A stretch of 64,000 bases of DNA from Kitasatospora viridis (GTDB lineage Bacteria > Actinomycetota > Actinomycetes > Streptomycetales > Streptomycetaceae): contig NZ_VIWT01000009.1 of NCBI RefSeq assembly GCF_007829815.1, forward strand, positions 62,001 through 126,000. The letters are read 5' to 3'. The translations under genes were made by a program, and so were the position numbers. Shown here one piece after another: positions 9,351-17,622 of the stretch. The notes beneath the pieces were generated by a model. That model was given only the letters and a program-made list of their open reading frames with translations. It had not been told where the DNA came from and did no database searches. Numbering within the stretch: the first letter of the stretch is position 1; each line of letters starts with the position of its first letter.

Positions 9351-9486
9351 GTAAGGCTCCTGAGGGATCGTGAGGAGGCACGCACGGCGCAGCCCATGCC
9401 GACCGGGCCCGCGCCCGGTGGGGCACGAACCGTCGGCATCAGCGAACTGCCGTGTGCGAAAGGGGTGGAGAAGAAATCACAAGGAA

Positions 9487-9507
9487 GCGGGCCCGAACCG
9501 GGCCCGC
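9487..9507 (-). terminator. Attenuator-like hairpin in the ABC operon leader
   Basis: Perfect 9-bp stem GCGGGCCCG with three-base loop (9496-9498) and CGGGCCCGC. On the minus strand it is followed by TTCCTTGTGATTTCTTC, unusually T-rich for this DNA, so it resembles an intrinsic terminator. It lies between the leader-peptide stop (9554) and the binding-protein start (9350), the position expected of a transcriptional attenuator. Confidence 0.6.
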
Positions 9508-9553
9508 GTGGAGAACCCCGCCTGGCACCCGAGGGCGCCGGCCTGAAAAGGGG

Positions 9554-9631
9554 TCAGCGGCTGGCGCGACAGCTCATCGCCGTCACGCGGCGCAGGTCGA
9601 TGTGCCTGCGGGAAACCAGAAAACCAGCCAT
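9554..9631 (-). CDS. Leader peptide (RRHIDLxRV type)
   Basis: 25 residues: MAGFLVSRRHIDLRRVTAMS followed by CRASR. The LVSRRHIDLxRV core and a C-terminal Cys match small actinobacterial leader peptides found before sulfur-assimilation and transport genes (established pattern; the family is named putative leader peptide in databases). It has no Shine-Dalgarno sequence; a promoter with -10 at 9638-9643 would start transcription at the ATG, giving a leaderless message. Ribosome stalling on the Cys codon when cysteine is scarce could affect the hairpin at 9487-9507. That mechanism is inference. Confidence 0.75.
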   Translation of the reverse strand: MAGFLVSRRHIDLRRVTAMSCRASR

Positions 9632-9637
9632 GCGGGC

Positions 9638-9667
9638 ACTATGCGTGCCGGGCCGCCCGGGAGTCAA
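9638..9667 (-). promoter_or_regulatory. Promoter of the leader peptide/ABC operon
   Basis: TTGACT (9662-9667), 18-bp spacer, CATAGT (9638-9643) on the minus strand; six bases then separate the -10 from the leader-peptide ATG. A good match to the housekeeping sigma consensus. Confidence 0.65.
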
Positions 9668-9732
9668 ATCCGCCCAGCTCAGCGCGGTGGCCGGCGTGGC
9701 CCGTCCGCCAGGGCCACTCCTTGCTCACCTCT

Positions 9733-9780
9733 CCCGAACCGCTCCCCGAACCGCTCCCTGAACCGTTCCCCGGACCGTGC
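9733..9780. repeat. Four 12-bp tandem repeats in an intergenic region
   Basis: Units CCCGAACCGCTC (9733), CCCGAACCGCTC (9745), CCTGAACCGTTC (9757) and CCCGGACCGTGC (9769). They lie between the ABC-operon promoter and the GreA/GreB-like gene. No role is evident. Confidence 0.8.
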
Positions 9781-9944
9781 CGGCGGCGGTCCACTGCCCA
9801 CGGTATGACACAGGGTCAGCATCCGCCACGCAGCGTTGCCGGGCGGAAGGATCCGTTTTACGCTGTTTCTGGCGGTCCGTGCCAGTTCGCGCTGGTCCGG
9901 CGCCCCATCTGACGCACCCTCACCGAGCACCCCTGGAGCGCCGC

Positions 9945-10412
9945 ATGACAGGCCTGCCCGAGCCGATCGCCGACGACGCCCGGCGGGCGCTCGAACAGGA
10001 ACTCGCCCAGCTGCGCGCCGAGCGCGCCGCCGTCGGCAGCACGCTGCGCGGCCACGACGCGGACGAGGTCGGCGACCAGGCCGACCAGGCCGACGAGCTG
10101 CAGCGGGCCGACCAGGCCAACCGGCTCGACCGACGGATCGCCGAACTCCAGGTCCGGCTGGAGCAGGCCGCCGTCGCCGGACCGCCGCGCACCGACGCGA
10201 TCGGCGTCGGCACCTCGCTCACGGTGCGCTTCGACGACGGGACCACCCGGTCCGTGCAGATCGGCGAGCTGGCGAACGAGCTCGACGACTCCCTGGTCAC
10301 CTCCGACAGCCCGCTCGGGCTGGCGCTGCTCGGCCACCGGGCCGGCGACACGGTCCGGTACACCACCCCTGTCGGCAACGCGGCGGCCGAGGTGCTCTCG
10401 ATCGACTCCTAG
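9945..10412 (+). CDS. GreA/GreB-family elongation-factor-like protein
   Basis: 155 residues. The N-terminal half is a predicted coiled coil (EPIADDARRALEQELAQLRAER through QANRLDRRIAELQVRLEQA); the C-terminal half has the GreA/GreB FKBP-like domain (VGTSLTVRFDDGTTRSVQIG ... SPLGLALLGHRAGDTVRY). Gre factors insert a coiled coil into the RNA polymerase secondary channel to rescue backtracked complexes. Here the coil is Gln/Asp-rich (DQADQADELQRADQANR), as in actinobacterial Gre paralogs that may inhibit rather than cleave. GGAG before ATG 9945 fixes the start. Monocistronic, ending at a strong terminator. Confidence 0.8.
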   Translation: MTGLPEPIADDARRALEQELAQLRAERAAVGSTLRGHDADEVGDQADQADELQRADQANRLDRRIAELQVRLEQAAVAGPPRTDAIGVGTSLTVRFDDGTTRSVQIGELANELDDSLVTSDSPLGLALLGHRAGDTVRYTTPVGNAAAEVLSIDS

Positions 10413-10437
10413 GTCGGCCGGGCCAGGCAGCACACGT

Positions 10438-10485
10438 CCGCCCCACCGGGCCGGCTCCATGCGGGGAGCCGGCCCGGTGGGGCGG
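10438..10485. terminator. Bidirectional terminator between convergent genes
   Basis: Perfect 21-bp stem (10438-10458 with 10465-10485) and a six-base loop ATGCGG. It separates the convergent Gre-like gene and the beta-helix gene. Confidence 0.85.
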
Positions 10486-10511
10486 GGTGGGTCGTGTCGA
10501 AGCAGGCCGCC

Positions 10512-13349
10512 TTACATGTCGTCAGTGAGGTCGCCCAACCCGCGGGGCTGGGAGAAGTAGGCGGGGGCGCCGTAGCCGTTCGCCGGGTCGGTGCTGCCGG
10601 GCTCGTCGCTGTTCAGGCCCTGGTAGCCGTCCAGGGTGCTGTAGCTCCCGGACAGCTTGGTCACGGTGATGGTGTGGGTGCCGACCGGCAGCCCGGTCGT
10701 GGTGTAGACGGGGACGTCGGAGTGCCGCCGGCCGTCGGCGGGCACGGTGTCGACCACGGTCGGCGTGCCGCCGTCGACGCTGACGCCGATGGTGCCCTGG
10801 TCGGTGTTCTGCTCGCCGAACACCTGGACGCCGGTGCCGCTGAAGGAGAAGACCGCGGTGGAGCCGTTGGCCTTGGCGTAGTGGACGTCGTCGTTCAGAT
10901 CGCCGAGGTTGCGGGCGCTGGAGAGGGCGTAGCCGCTGTAGGTGATGGACGGGTCGGTGTCGTCGATCCGCGTGGCCCCGGCGGGCAGCCCGACGGCGAT
11001 GTCGGAGGCCTGCGTCCCCGAGGGGACCGGCACGGTCAGGAATCCGCCGGACAGGTAGCGCACACCGCCGGCCGGAACGCCCTTGACGGACACCGGGATG
11101 CCGGGGGTGAAACCGGAGCCGTCGAGCAGGGCCTGGCCGTTCTTGGAGAAGCCGATGTACTCGACCGTGGCGGGCAGTGCGGTCTCCACGTACTGGTACT
11201 GCGCGGTCGGTCCGGCGTCGGCCAGCACGCCGGCCGGCAGGTCGGCCGGGCCCGGGTCGCCCGGAATGGTGGTGTTGTCGTGGTAGGTGGGTGCGCTTCC
11301 GCAGCTTCCGTCCCCGCGGTTGGCGGCCCAGTTGCCGGTGAAGCTCACCCGGGAGGTCCGGGGGGTCGGCCAGTTGCAGGAGAACGAGTACCGGTTGTGG
11401 AACTCGATGTTGCCGGACATCATGATCCACTGCGATCCGACGTCGGGAGCGGTGGCGTAGCCGCCGTGCCCCAGGTCGAGCACGTTGCCGGTGATGCTCA
11501 GCCCGCCGGCGTAGGAGGCGGTGGCGTTCACCGAGCCGTCGCTGTTCAGAACGGTCGGGCCCTGGTGCCCTTCGGTGTAGATCGGGCCGCCGTCACCCCG
11601 GTACACCTGCATGGTGCTGTGGATGTGGTTGTTGCTGATGGTGTTGTAGGCGTTGATGTTGCTGGTGGTCTGGTCGTTGCGGGTCGGGCCCTTGAAGACA
11701 CTGTCGACGTGGCCCTGCCAGGCTCCGGAGGTGATGCCGTCGTAGGGCATGTCGGAGATGTCGTTGTGGCTGATCGTGGTGTGCCGGGTGAACATCATGG
11801 TGATGCCGACCGTGCCGAGGTAGTCGTATCCGGCGTGGTGGAGCACGTTGTTGTCCACGGTGTTGCCGGTCATGATCTCGTTCACGCCACCGGCACCGAG
11901 CTGGTCGTGCGCCGAGGCGACCGGGTCGGCCGAGCAGTCCTGCACGACGGCGGAGGCCGGGTCGTCGCTGCTGCCGGGGGTCGGGTCGCCGGCGCAGCCC
12001 AGCCAGATCGCTGCTGCGCCGATCTGGTCGAAGACGCTGCCGCGCACGGTGTCGTCGTCGCTGCCGTACTTCATGCCCAGCGCGGTGCCGCCCAGGTCCT
12101 CGAACCTGTCCGAGAGGAAGGCCACGTTGCGGGCAGCGGTCAACTGGACGTTGGCCAGGGGCTGTCCGAAGGCACCCCAGGGGCACGACCCGGCGGCGGG
12201 CTTGGCGAAGCTGCACTCGCCCTGGGTGGCCGGCTGCACCTTGCCGCCGGAGACGGTGTTCGGCTGGTCGACCATCAGTCCGGCCTGGACATCGGCGAAT
12301 CCGGTCGGGGTGGACGGGGCGTTCCAGGTCGCGGTGGTGAAGCGGAGCCCGGTGAAGGTGAGATCGTGCACGGGCTTGGCCAGCGTGCCGGCCACCGACA
12401 CCAGCGACTCGACCTGCGGGACCTCGACGTCGAGCGCGGACATCTGCTGCCCGGGTACTGGGTCGTAGTACAGCGTGCTGCTGGAGTCGTCCAGGTACCA
12501 CTGGCCCGGGTGCAGCCAGGCGCGGGCGTTCTCCAGCAGCGTCGGCGCGGAGTTCGCCAACAGGTTGCGGGGCGTGACGTTGCTGCTGTTGCCCCCATAC
12601 ACGGTGGCCGACTTGTTGGTGAGGTTGTTCCAGCAGGGCTGCGCCATCTTGACCGTGGCGGTACCGGGGCTCGCACCGGCCGCGATGCTGTCGACCGGGC
12701 ACTCGGAGGAGGCCCAGTCGATCCCCGTCTGCGGTGACCACTCGAACTGGATGTCGTGCACCTGCGCCGCGTTCAGGCCCGAGGCCATGGCGAGCAGCGC
12801 GGCGGCGGTGTCCGCGTCCTTGACCTGGAAGCCGGTCGAGTCCGAGGAGTTCAGCGTCCACCCCAGGTCGGCGGGCTTCGTCTGTGCCACCGGGGTGTCC
12901 ACCCCGTTGATGTAGACCTGCCTGGTGCGGGTGCCGGCCGGCACCTTCGTGGACACCAGGCCGCTGCCCGCCACCGGGGTCCACGCGGTGGCCCGGTAGC
13001 CGCCGGAGACCACCGGGTGGGCACCCGGCGCCGCCTGCCACACCACCGGGTGGCCCGGCCGGCCGGAATCGGCGGCGCCGAACGACAGGCCGGTGGTCAG
13101 CCGGTACGTCCCGTCGCCGACCAGGACGGTCACGTCGGCGCCCGGCTTGGCGCTCAGGACCTTCTTCACCCGTGCCTGCGCTGCGGACAGGGAACACGGC
13201 GCCGACGAGGTGCACGCCGCGTTCGGGTCGGCTGACGGCGAGGTGTAGAACGTCGTGGAGGCGGCCGCCTGGGCCGTTCCCGCGAAGCTCATCCCTCCGA
13301 TGATTAGTCCAGCTGTGGCGAGAAGACTCCCGCCTCGGAATCGCGTCAT
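10512..13349 (-). CDS. Secreted right-handed beta-helix protein, GH141-like
   Basis: 945 residues. A signal peptide (LLATAGLIIGGMSFAGTAQA) directs export. The N-terminal region (FYTSPSADPNAAC ... LVGDGTYRL ... DSGRPGHPVVWQAAPGAHPV) has the pattern of right-handed parallel beta-helix enzymes of family GH141, which includes alpha-L-fucosidase and xylanase activities (family knowledge). Central residues about 380-680 hold many Asn/Asp-rich coils (TGNTVDNNVLHHAG, ISHNDISDMPYDGI). Residues about 794-905 form a beta-rich module (RIDDTDPSITYSGY ... VTKLSGSYSTLDGY). The C-terminus YFSQPRGLGDLTDDM looks like the start of a second module, cut short by the stop. ATG 13349 has GAGAGG upstream. The gene is divergent from a paralog at 14024; an ATACATC-type palindrome lies at 13556. 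Exact substrate unproven. Confidence 0.75.
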   Translation of the reverse strand: MTRFRGGSLLATAGLIIGGMSFAGTAQAAASTTFYTSPSADPNAACTSSAPCSLSAAQARVKKVLSAKPGADVTVLVGDGTYRLTTGLSFGAADSGRPGHPVVWQAAPGAHPVVSGGYRATAWTPVAGSGLVSTKVPAGTRTRQVYINGVDTPVAQTKPADLGWTLNSSDSTGFQVKDADTAAALLAMASGLNAAQVHDIQFEWSPQTGIDWASSECPVDSIAAGASPGTATVKMAQPCWNNLTNKSATVYGGNSSNVTPRNLLANSAPTLLENARAWLHPGQWYLDDSSSTLYYDPVPGQQMSALDVEVPQVESLVSVAGTLAKPVHDLTFTGLRFTTATWNAPSTPTGFADVQAGLMVDQPNTVSGGKVQPATQGECSFAKPAAGSCPWGAFGQPLANVQLTAARNVAFLSDRFEDLGGTALGMKYGSDDDTVRGSVFDQIGAAAIWLGCAGDPTPGSSDDPASAVVQDCSADPVASAHDQLGAGGVNEIMTGNTVDNNVLHHAGYDYLGTVGITMMFTRHTTISHNDISDMPYDGITSGAWQGHVDSVFKGPTRNDQTTSNINAYNTISNNHIHSTMQVYRGDGGPIYTEGHQGPTVLNSDGSVNATASYAGGLSITGNVLDLGHGGYATAPDVGSQWIMMSGNIEFHNRYSFSCNWPTPRTSRVSFTGNWAANRGDGSCGSAPTYHDNTTIPGDPGPADLPAGVLADAGPTAQYQYVETALPATVEYIGFSKNGQALLDGSGFTPGIPVSVKGVPAGGVRYLSGGFLTVPVPSGTQASDIAVGLPAGATRIDDTDPSITYSGYALSSARNLGDLNDDVHYAKANGSTAVFSFSGTGVQVFGEQNTDQGTIGVSVDGGTPTVVDTVPADGRRHSDVPVYTTTGLPVGTHTITVTKLSGSYSTLDGYQGLNSDEPGSTDPANGYGAPAYFSQPRGLGDLTDDM

Positions 13350-13555
13350 GCGAAACCTCTCAGGGTGGGGGATCGAGCGGCTCGGGACCATCGCGATGAC
13401 AGCGTGTGGGCAAGCCGGCCTGCCATATCGGGCGCTAGCCAAGGACTTTGACGGCTCGTCACTACGATGGGTCGTGACATCGACAGGAATGCAACGTCGA
13501 CCAGATCGACGTCATGGCGCCCTGCCAGCGTCCCGGCGGCAGCTCATGACATGCA

Positions 13556-13570
13556 ATACATCGGATCTAT
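13556..13570. promoter_or_regulatory. Operator copy, ATACATCGGATCTAT
   Basis: 14 of 15 positions match the palindrome ATACATC(S)GATGTAT. It lies 207 bp upstream of the leftward beta-helix gene (start 13349). Binding by the GntR regulator encoded at 25127 is inferred from recurrence of the motif at the sugar-catabolic promoters. Confidence 0.6.
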
Positions 13571-13848
13571 TGATCGAGGATGCTATAGCAGCCCGTAACG
13601 TGCTGGCAATACGTCCGACATCCTGTGAGGCGCAGGGTTCCGAGCGGCTCGCAGTGCGTCACCCACGGGCTTCGAAGCAGGGCTCCGGACTGCATGGCCG
13701 GCACCGTCGCGGCTTCGGGGGGCAGGGCTGATTCGTCGGACCATGCCGCGGTGGCCGAGGTTCCCGCCGAGTGAAGCGGTCGCGGATTTCCCTATGAAAC
13801 CGGGACACATCTCCTAAATCGGCGCCCAATCAACAGGGCTGCGGGGCT

Positions 13849-13863
13849 TGACATCGGATGTAT
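13849..13863. promoter_or_regulatory. Operator copy, TGACATCGGATGTAT
   Basis: 13 of 15 matches to ATACATC(S)GATGTAT, overlapping a TTGACA hexamer (13848-13853), 161 bp upstream of the rightward beta-helix gene. A bound repressor here could block RNA polymerase. Confidence 0.6.
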
Positions 13864-14023
13864 TGTCACGCCACCGTGGTGCCCCACCAGCACCCCGCAT
13901 CAGGCCCCACCCAGGCCTCTCCGGCCCCGGCGACGCTGCGGGCCCCAGTTCGACACCCACCCCACCCCCCGCGACGCGGCGGGGAGCCGCGAACGCTCCG
14001 CCGCGGACAGAAGGACTGCACAG

Positions 14024-17000
14024 ATGCGACCCATCCCTCCCCAAACCCTCCGGCTCAGACTCCTGGCCTCCGCCGGTGCCGTCACCCTGGCGGCCGGCTT
14101 CACCGCGTTCACCTTCGGCGCCGCCAACGCCGCGAGCCCCGCCGCCCCGGTCACCCTCTACGCCTCGCCCACCGGCAGCGGATCCAAGTGCTCGGCCTCG
14201 GAGCCCTGCTCGCTCGGCGGTGCGCAGAGCGCCGTCCGCGGCCTCAACCCCGGCCGCAAGGGCGGAGATGTCACCGTCGACCTGTTGGACGGCACCTACC
14301 GGCCCACCAGCACCTGGGCGTTCTCCGCCGCCGACTCCGGGAGCCCGGGCCACCCGGTCGTCTGGCAGGCCGCGCCCGGCGCGCACCCCGTGATCTCCGG
14401 CGCCTCCCAGGTCACCGGCTGGACCCAGGTCGGAACCTCCGGCGTCTGGTCCGCCCCGGTGCCCGCCGGGAGCGCGAGCCGGCAGCTTTACGTGAACGGG
14501 CACGAAGCGCCCATCGCGCAGGCGAGCCGGACGGAACTGGGCTTCAACGCCGCCGGCAGGTGGGGCGGTTCCTCCACCGGCTACGACATCAGCAATGACA
14601 GCACGGCCACCGCCTGGTTCGCCGCCCTCACCCCCGCCCAGGTGGCCGGGGTGGAGTTCACCTACCCGGGTGGCAACGGCCAGTGGACCGAGCCCCGCTG
14701 CCGCGTCGCCTCCTACGCCGACGGCAAGCTGACCATGGCCCAGCCGTGCTGGGCCGACACGACCGCGCGCTCCGGCTTCAGCCAAGGCAGCGGCGGCCTG
14801 CCCTCGATGCCTCCCAACTCCAGGCCGACCCTGATCGAGAACGCCCGGACCCTGCTGCACCCCGGGCAGTGGTTCCTCGACTCCGCCGCGAACACGCTCT
14901 ACTACCAGCCGTCCGCCGGGCAGCAGATGAGCGGCCTGGACGTCGAACTCCCCCACCTGGAGAGCCTGGTCCAGGGGGCCGGGACGCTGGCCGCGCCGCT
15001 GCACGACCTGACCCTCAAGGGCCTGCAGTTCTCCTACGCCACCTGGAACGCGCCGTCCGCCCCGTCCGGTTTCGCCGAGGTGCAGAGCAACCTGCGGTTC
15101 ACCGGCGCCACCAACCAGAACATGTGCACCCACTCCCACCCCGCCGGCTCCTGCCCGTGGGGCTCGCTGACCCAGCCGCTGGCCAACGTCGCCTTCACCG
15201 CCGCGAAGAACGTCACCCTGACCGGCAACCGCTTCGCCGAACTCGGCGGCGCCGGACTGAGCCTGATGTACGGCGCGGCCGACACCCAGGTGCGGGGCAA
15301 CGAGTTCACCGACATCGCCTCGACGGGCCTGCTGCTCGGCTGCACCTCCGACCCCAACCCCACCAACCCCAACCCCACCACCGACCCCGACACCCCCGAC
15401 GTGATCAAGCAGGGCTGCACGCCCGATGCCTCGGCGGTCAGTGGGGACACCATCGGCACCAATGAGATCCTCACCGGCACCGCGGTCTCCGACAACGTGA
15501 TCCACCACGTCGGCACCGACTACCCCGCCGCCCCCGGGATCACGCTGCTCTTCTCCCAGGGCACCACGATCACCCACAACGACCTCTACGACCTGCCCTA
15601 CACCGGGATCACCGCGGGCGTCATCCAGGGCCACGTCGACCAGGCCAGGACGCCGCAGAACAGCGTCAACATCAACCAGGACAACACGATCAGCGACAAC
15701 CTCATCCACGACTACCTCTCCGTGCGCTCGGACGGCGGCGCGGTCTACGTCGAGGGCCACCAGGCCCAGTACTACGACGCCAACGGGAAGCCGGTCGGCT
15801 ACAAGGCCGCCGACCCGACCCGGACCCTCGCCCACGGCCTCCAGGTGACGGGCAACGTCGCCTACAACGGCGGCAACGCCAACTTCACCTACTACGACGA
15901 CGCCGGTTCCGAGTGGATCAACTGGCAGGGCAACGTCGCCTTCAGCGCAGGGCGGTACGCCACCGGCGGGTGCAGCCCGACCGGACACATCTGGGTCACC
16001 GGCAACTACACCTCGGCCGCCGTCAACGTCCAGTCGTGCAACGGCCCGACCGACATGCACGTCAGCGGGAACACCAAGATCCCCGGACACCCCGGGCCCG
16101 ACGACCTGTCGGCGCTGCCCGCGGCGCTGCTGAACGGTGCGGGCGTGCGCGCCGCGAACCACCCGCTGCCCGCCGCGGGGGCCCAGTCGTTCTACACCTC
16201 GGAGGTCTCGGCCACCGACCAGGTGCTGGTAGCCGGTGAAGGCTTCACCGCCAACACCCAGGTCTACGAGGGCGACACGCCCGTCAGCAGCTCCGACATC
16301 CACGTCCTGTCCAGCGGACTCCTCGTCGCCACGGTCCGGCCCGGGACCCAGAGCAGCCAGATCTGGGTCGGCAACCGCATCGACGACACCGACCCGGCGA
16401 TCGCCTACAACGGGTTCAAGGACGGCTCGCACCGCGGCTACGGCGACCTCGGCGACGACGTCCACTGGGCCACCAAGGACGGCTCCACCGCCAGCTACAC
16501 CTTCACCGGCGGCTTCGTCCAGGTCTACGGCGAGCAGTCCACCGACCAGGGCACCCTGGGCGTCACCATCGACAACGGCACCCAGCAGACCGTCAACACC
16601 GTGCCCGCCGACGGACAGCGCCACACCAACGTGCCCGTCTACACCGCCAGCGGCCTCGACTCCGGCACCCACACCATCACCGTCACCAAGCTCTCCGGCC
16701 AGTACGCCACCCTCGACGGGTTCGGCACGGGGGCCACCGCACCGTCCTGGACCCGCCTCGACGACACCGACGAGGCGATCGCCTACGACGGGTTCACCAC
16801 CAGCGCGCACCGCGGCTACGGCGACCTCGGCGACGACGTCCACGCCGCCACCGAGGACGGCTCCACCGCCACCTACCACTTCACCGGCAGCTACCTCCAG
16901 GTCTTCGGCGAGCAGTCCACCGACCAGGGCACCCTGGGCATCTCCATCGACAACGGCACCCAGCAGATCGTCAACACCGTGCCCGCCGACGGACAGCGCC

Positions 17001-17113
17001 ACAGCAACGTGCCCGTCTACACCGTCAGCGGCCTCGGCCCCGACTCCCACACCGTCGTCGTCACCAAGCTCTCCGGCACCTACGCCACGCTCGACGGCTT
17101 CGGAGCCCTGTAG
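14024..17113 (+). CDS. Secreted right-handed beta-helix protein, GH141-like, with duplicated C-terminal module
   Basis: 1029 residues; paralog of the divergent gene. The signal peptide ends near FGAANA. The N-terminal catalytic-type region matches GH141 glycosidases (LYASPTGSGSKCSASEPCSL, LLDGTYRPTSTW, DSGSPGHPVVWQAAPGAHPV), then about 400 residues of Asn-rich beta-helix coils. Two near-identical C-terminal modules start at about residues 785 and 911 (R(I/L)DDTD.AIAY.GF ... QSTDQGTLG ... VNTVPADGQRH ... VTKLSG.YATLDGF). They are probably carbohydrate-binding or wall-attachment beta-sandwiches. Operator copy at 13849 upstream; long palindromic terminator after the stop. Placed with L-fucose catabolic genes, release of L-fucose from polysaccharide is the leading hypothesis. 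Confidence 0.75.
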   Translation: MRPIPPQTLRLRLLASAGAVTLAAGFTAFTFGAANAASPAAPVTLYASPTGSGSKCSASEPCSLGGAQSAVRGLNPGRKGGDVTVDLLDGTYRPTSTWAFSAADSGSPGHPVVWQAAPGAHPVISGASQVTGWTQVGTSGVWSAPVPAGSASRQLYVNGHEAPIAQASRTELGFNAAGRWGGSSTGYDISNDSTATAWFAALTPAQVAGVEFTYPGGNGQWTEPRCRVASYADGKLTMAQPCWADTTARSGFSQGSGGLPSMPPNSRPTLIENARTLLHPGQWFLDSAANTLYYQPSAGQQMSGLDVELPHLESLVQGAGTLAAPLHDLTLKGLQFSYATWNAPSAPSGFAEVQSNLRFTGATNQNMCTHSHPAGSCPWGSLTQPLANVAFTAAKNVTLTGNRFAELGGAGLSLMYGAADTQVRGNEFTDIASTGLLLGCTSDPNPTNPNPTTDPDTPDVIKQGCTPDASAVSGDTIGTNEILTGTAVSDNVIHHVGTDYPAAPGITLLFSQGTTITHNDLYDLPYTGITAGVIQGHVDQARTPQNSVNINQDNTISDNLIHDYLSVRSDGGAVYVEGHQAQYYDANGKPVGYKAADPTRTLAHGLQVTGNVAYNGGNANFTYYDDAGSEWINWQGNVAFSAGRYATGGCSPTGHIWVTGNYTSAAVNVQSCNGPTDMHVSGNTKIPGHPGPDDLSALPAALLNGAGVRAANHPLPAAGAQSFYTSEVSATDQVLVAGEGFTANTQVYEGDTPVSSSDIHVLSSGLLVATVRPGTQSSQIWVGNRIDDTDPAIAYNGFKDGSHRGYGDLGDDVHWATKDGSTASYTFTGGFVQVYGEQSTDQGTLGVTIDNGTQQTVNTVPADGQRHTNVPVYTASGLDSGTHTITVTKLSGQYATLDGFGTGATAPSWTRLDDTDEAIAYDGFTTSAHRGYGDLGDDVHAATEDGSTATYHFTGSYLQVFGEQSTDQGTLGISIDNGTQQIVNTVPADGQRHSNVPVYTVSGLGPDSHTVVVTKLSGTYATLDGFGAL

Positions 17114-17115
17114 CC

Positions 17116-17177
17116 ACCGACCGCGAATGACTCCGGCGGAGCGTCCAGACGCTCCGCCGGAGTCATTCGCGGTCGGT
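17116..17177. terminator. 30-bp perfect hairpin between convergent genes
   Basis: Stem 17116-17145 pairs without mismatch with 17148-17177, leaving two unpaired loop bases. It begins 3 bases past the beta-helix gene stop and serves the convergent mutarotase gene from the other side. Confidence 0.85.
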
Positions 17178-17223
17178 GATCCCGGCCACACAGCCGGTGC
17201 CTCCAAGGTGAACTGATGGTCCG

Positions 17224-17535
17224 TCAGAGTTCCCACGCCACCGGTAGGCCGGCCGCCGCGCCGTCGGCGGAGTAGTCGTGGACCACGTCCAGCAGCTCGG
17301 CCATCCGGGCCTGCCAGGCGATGTTCACCGGCAGGTGCTCCAACTCGGCGAGCAGGCGGGCGTAGTCCTCGCACTCCAGCAGGTGGAACAGCTCGCATCC
17401 GCTGCGCCAGATCGTCCAGGAGCCGACCCCGGCCGCCCGGATGGCGGCGGCGAGCTCGGCGGGCACCGCTCGGTGCGCGGCCTCGTACTCCTCGATCCGG
17501 TCCTCGCGGACCCGGGTGTGCAGGGCGATCCTCAT
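17224..17535 (-). CDS. L-rhamnose/L-fucose mutarotase-type protein
   Basis: 103 residues of the RhaM (DUF718) family, small ferredoxin-like-fold enzymes that interconvert alpha and beta anomers of 6-deoxyhexoses. Motifs: HTRVREDRIEEYEAAHRAVP, WTIWRSGCELFHLLECEDY and NIAWQARMAELLDV; the Tyr, His and Trp positions correspond to sugar contacts known in the family. GGAG lies nine bases before ATG 17535. Last gene of the leftward sugar operon, 87 bases after the aldo-keto reductase. It would supply the anomer oxidised by that enzyme. L-fucose is preferred over L-rhamnose because of the dehydratase. Confidence 0.85.
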   Translation of the reverse strand: MRIALHTRVREDRIEEYEAAHRAVPAELAAAIRAAGVGSWTIWRSGCELFHLLECEDYARLLAELEHLPVNIAWQARMAELLDVVHDYSADGAAAGLPVAWEL

Positions 17536-17622
17536 GGTTGGTACTCCGGGTGGCTGGGGTTCGACGATGATGACGTGCAGGTCTGGTTCTCGCGGGCGAC
17601 GGCCCGGGCGGTCCGCCTCGGC

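Larger units (their letters stand above)
13350..14023. other. Divergent promoter region of the two beta-helix genes
   Basis: 674 bases without a convincing gene and less GC-rich than the flanks. It contains two copies of the palindrome ATACATC(S)GATGTAT (13556-13570 and 13849-13863) and a TTGACA at 13848-13853 overlapping the second. A 75-residue minus-strand frame (13583-13810) has no recognisable content. Confidence 0.6.

Noticed and set aside
10494..12737. A plus-strand open frame of 747 residues
   Set aside because: Shadow of the leftward beta-helix gene, low-complexity Val/Gly/Ala.
13583..13810. A 75-residue minus-strand frame between the beta-helix genes
   Set aside because: No recognisable content or start signal, and it lies within the operator-containing promoter region.
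13814..17398. A minus-strand open frame of 1194 residues opposite the beta-helix gene
   Set aside because: Gly/Val/Ala-rich antisense translation of a GC-rich gene, without start signal or domain; the plus strand carries the signal peptide and repeats.
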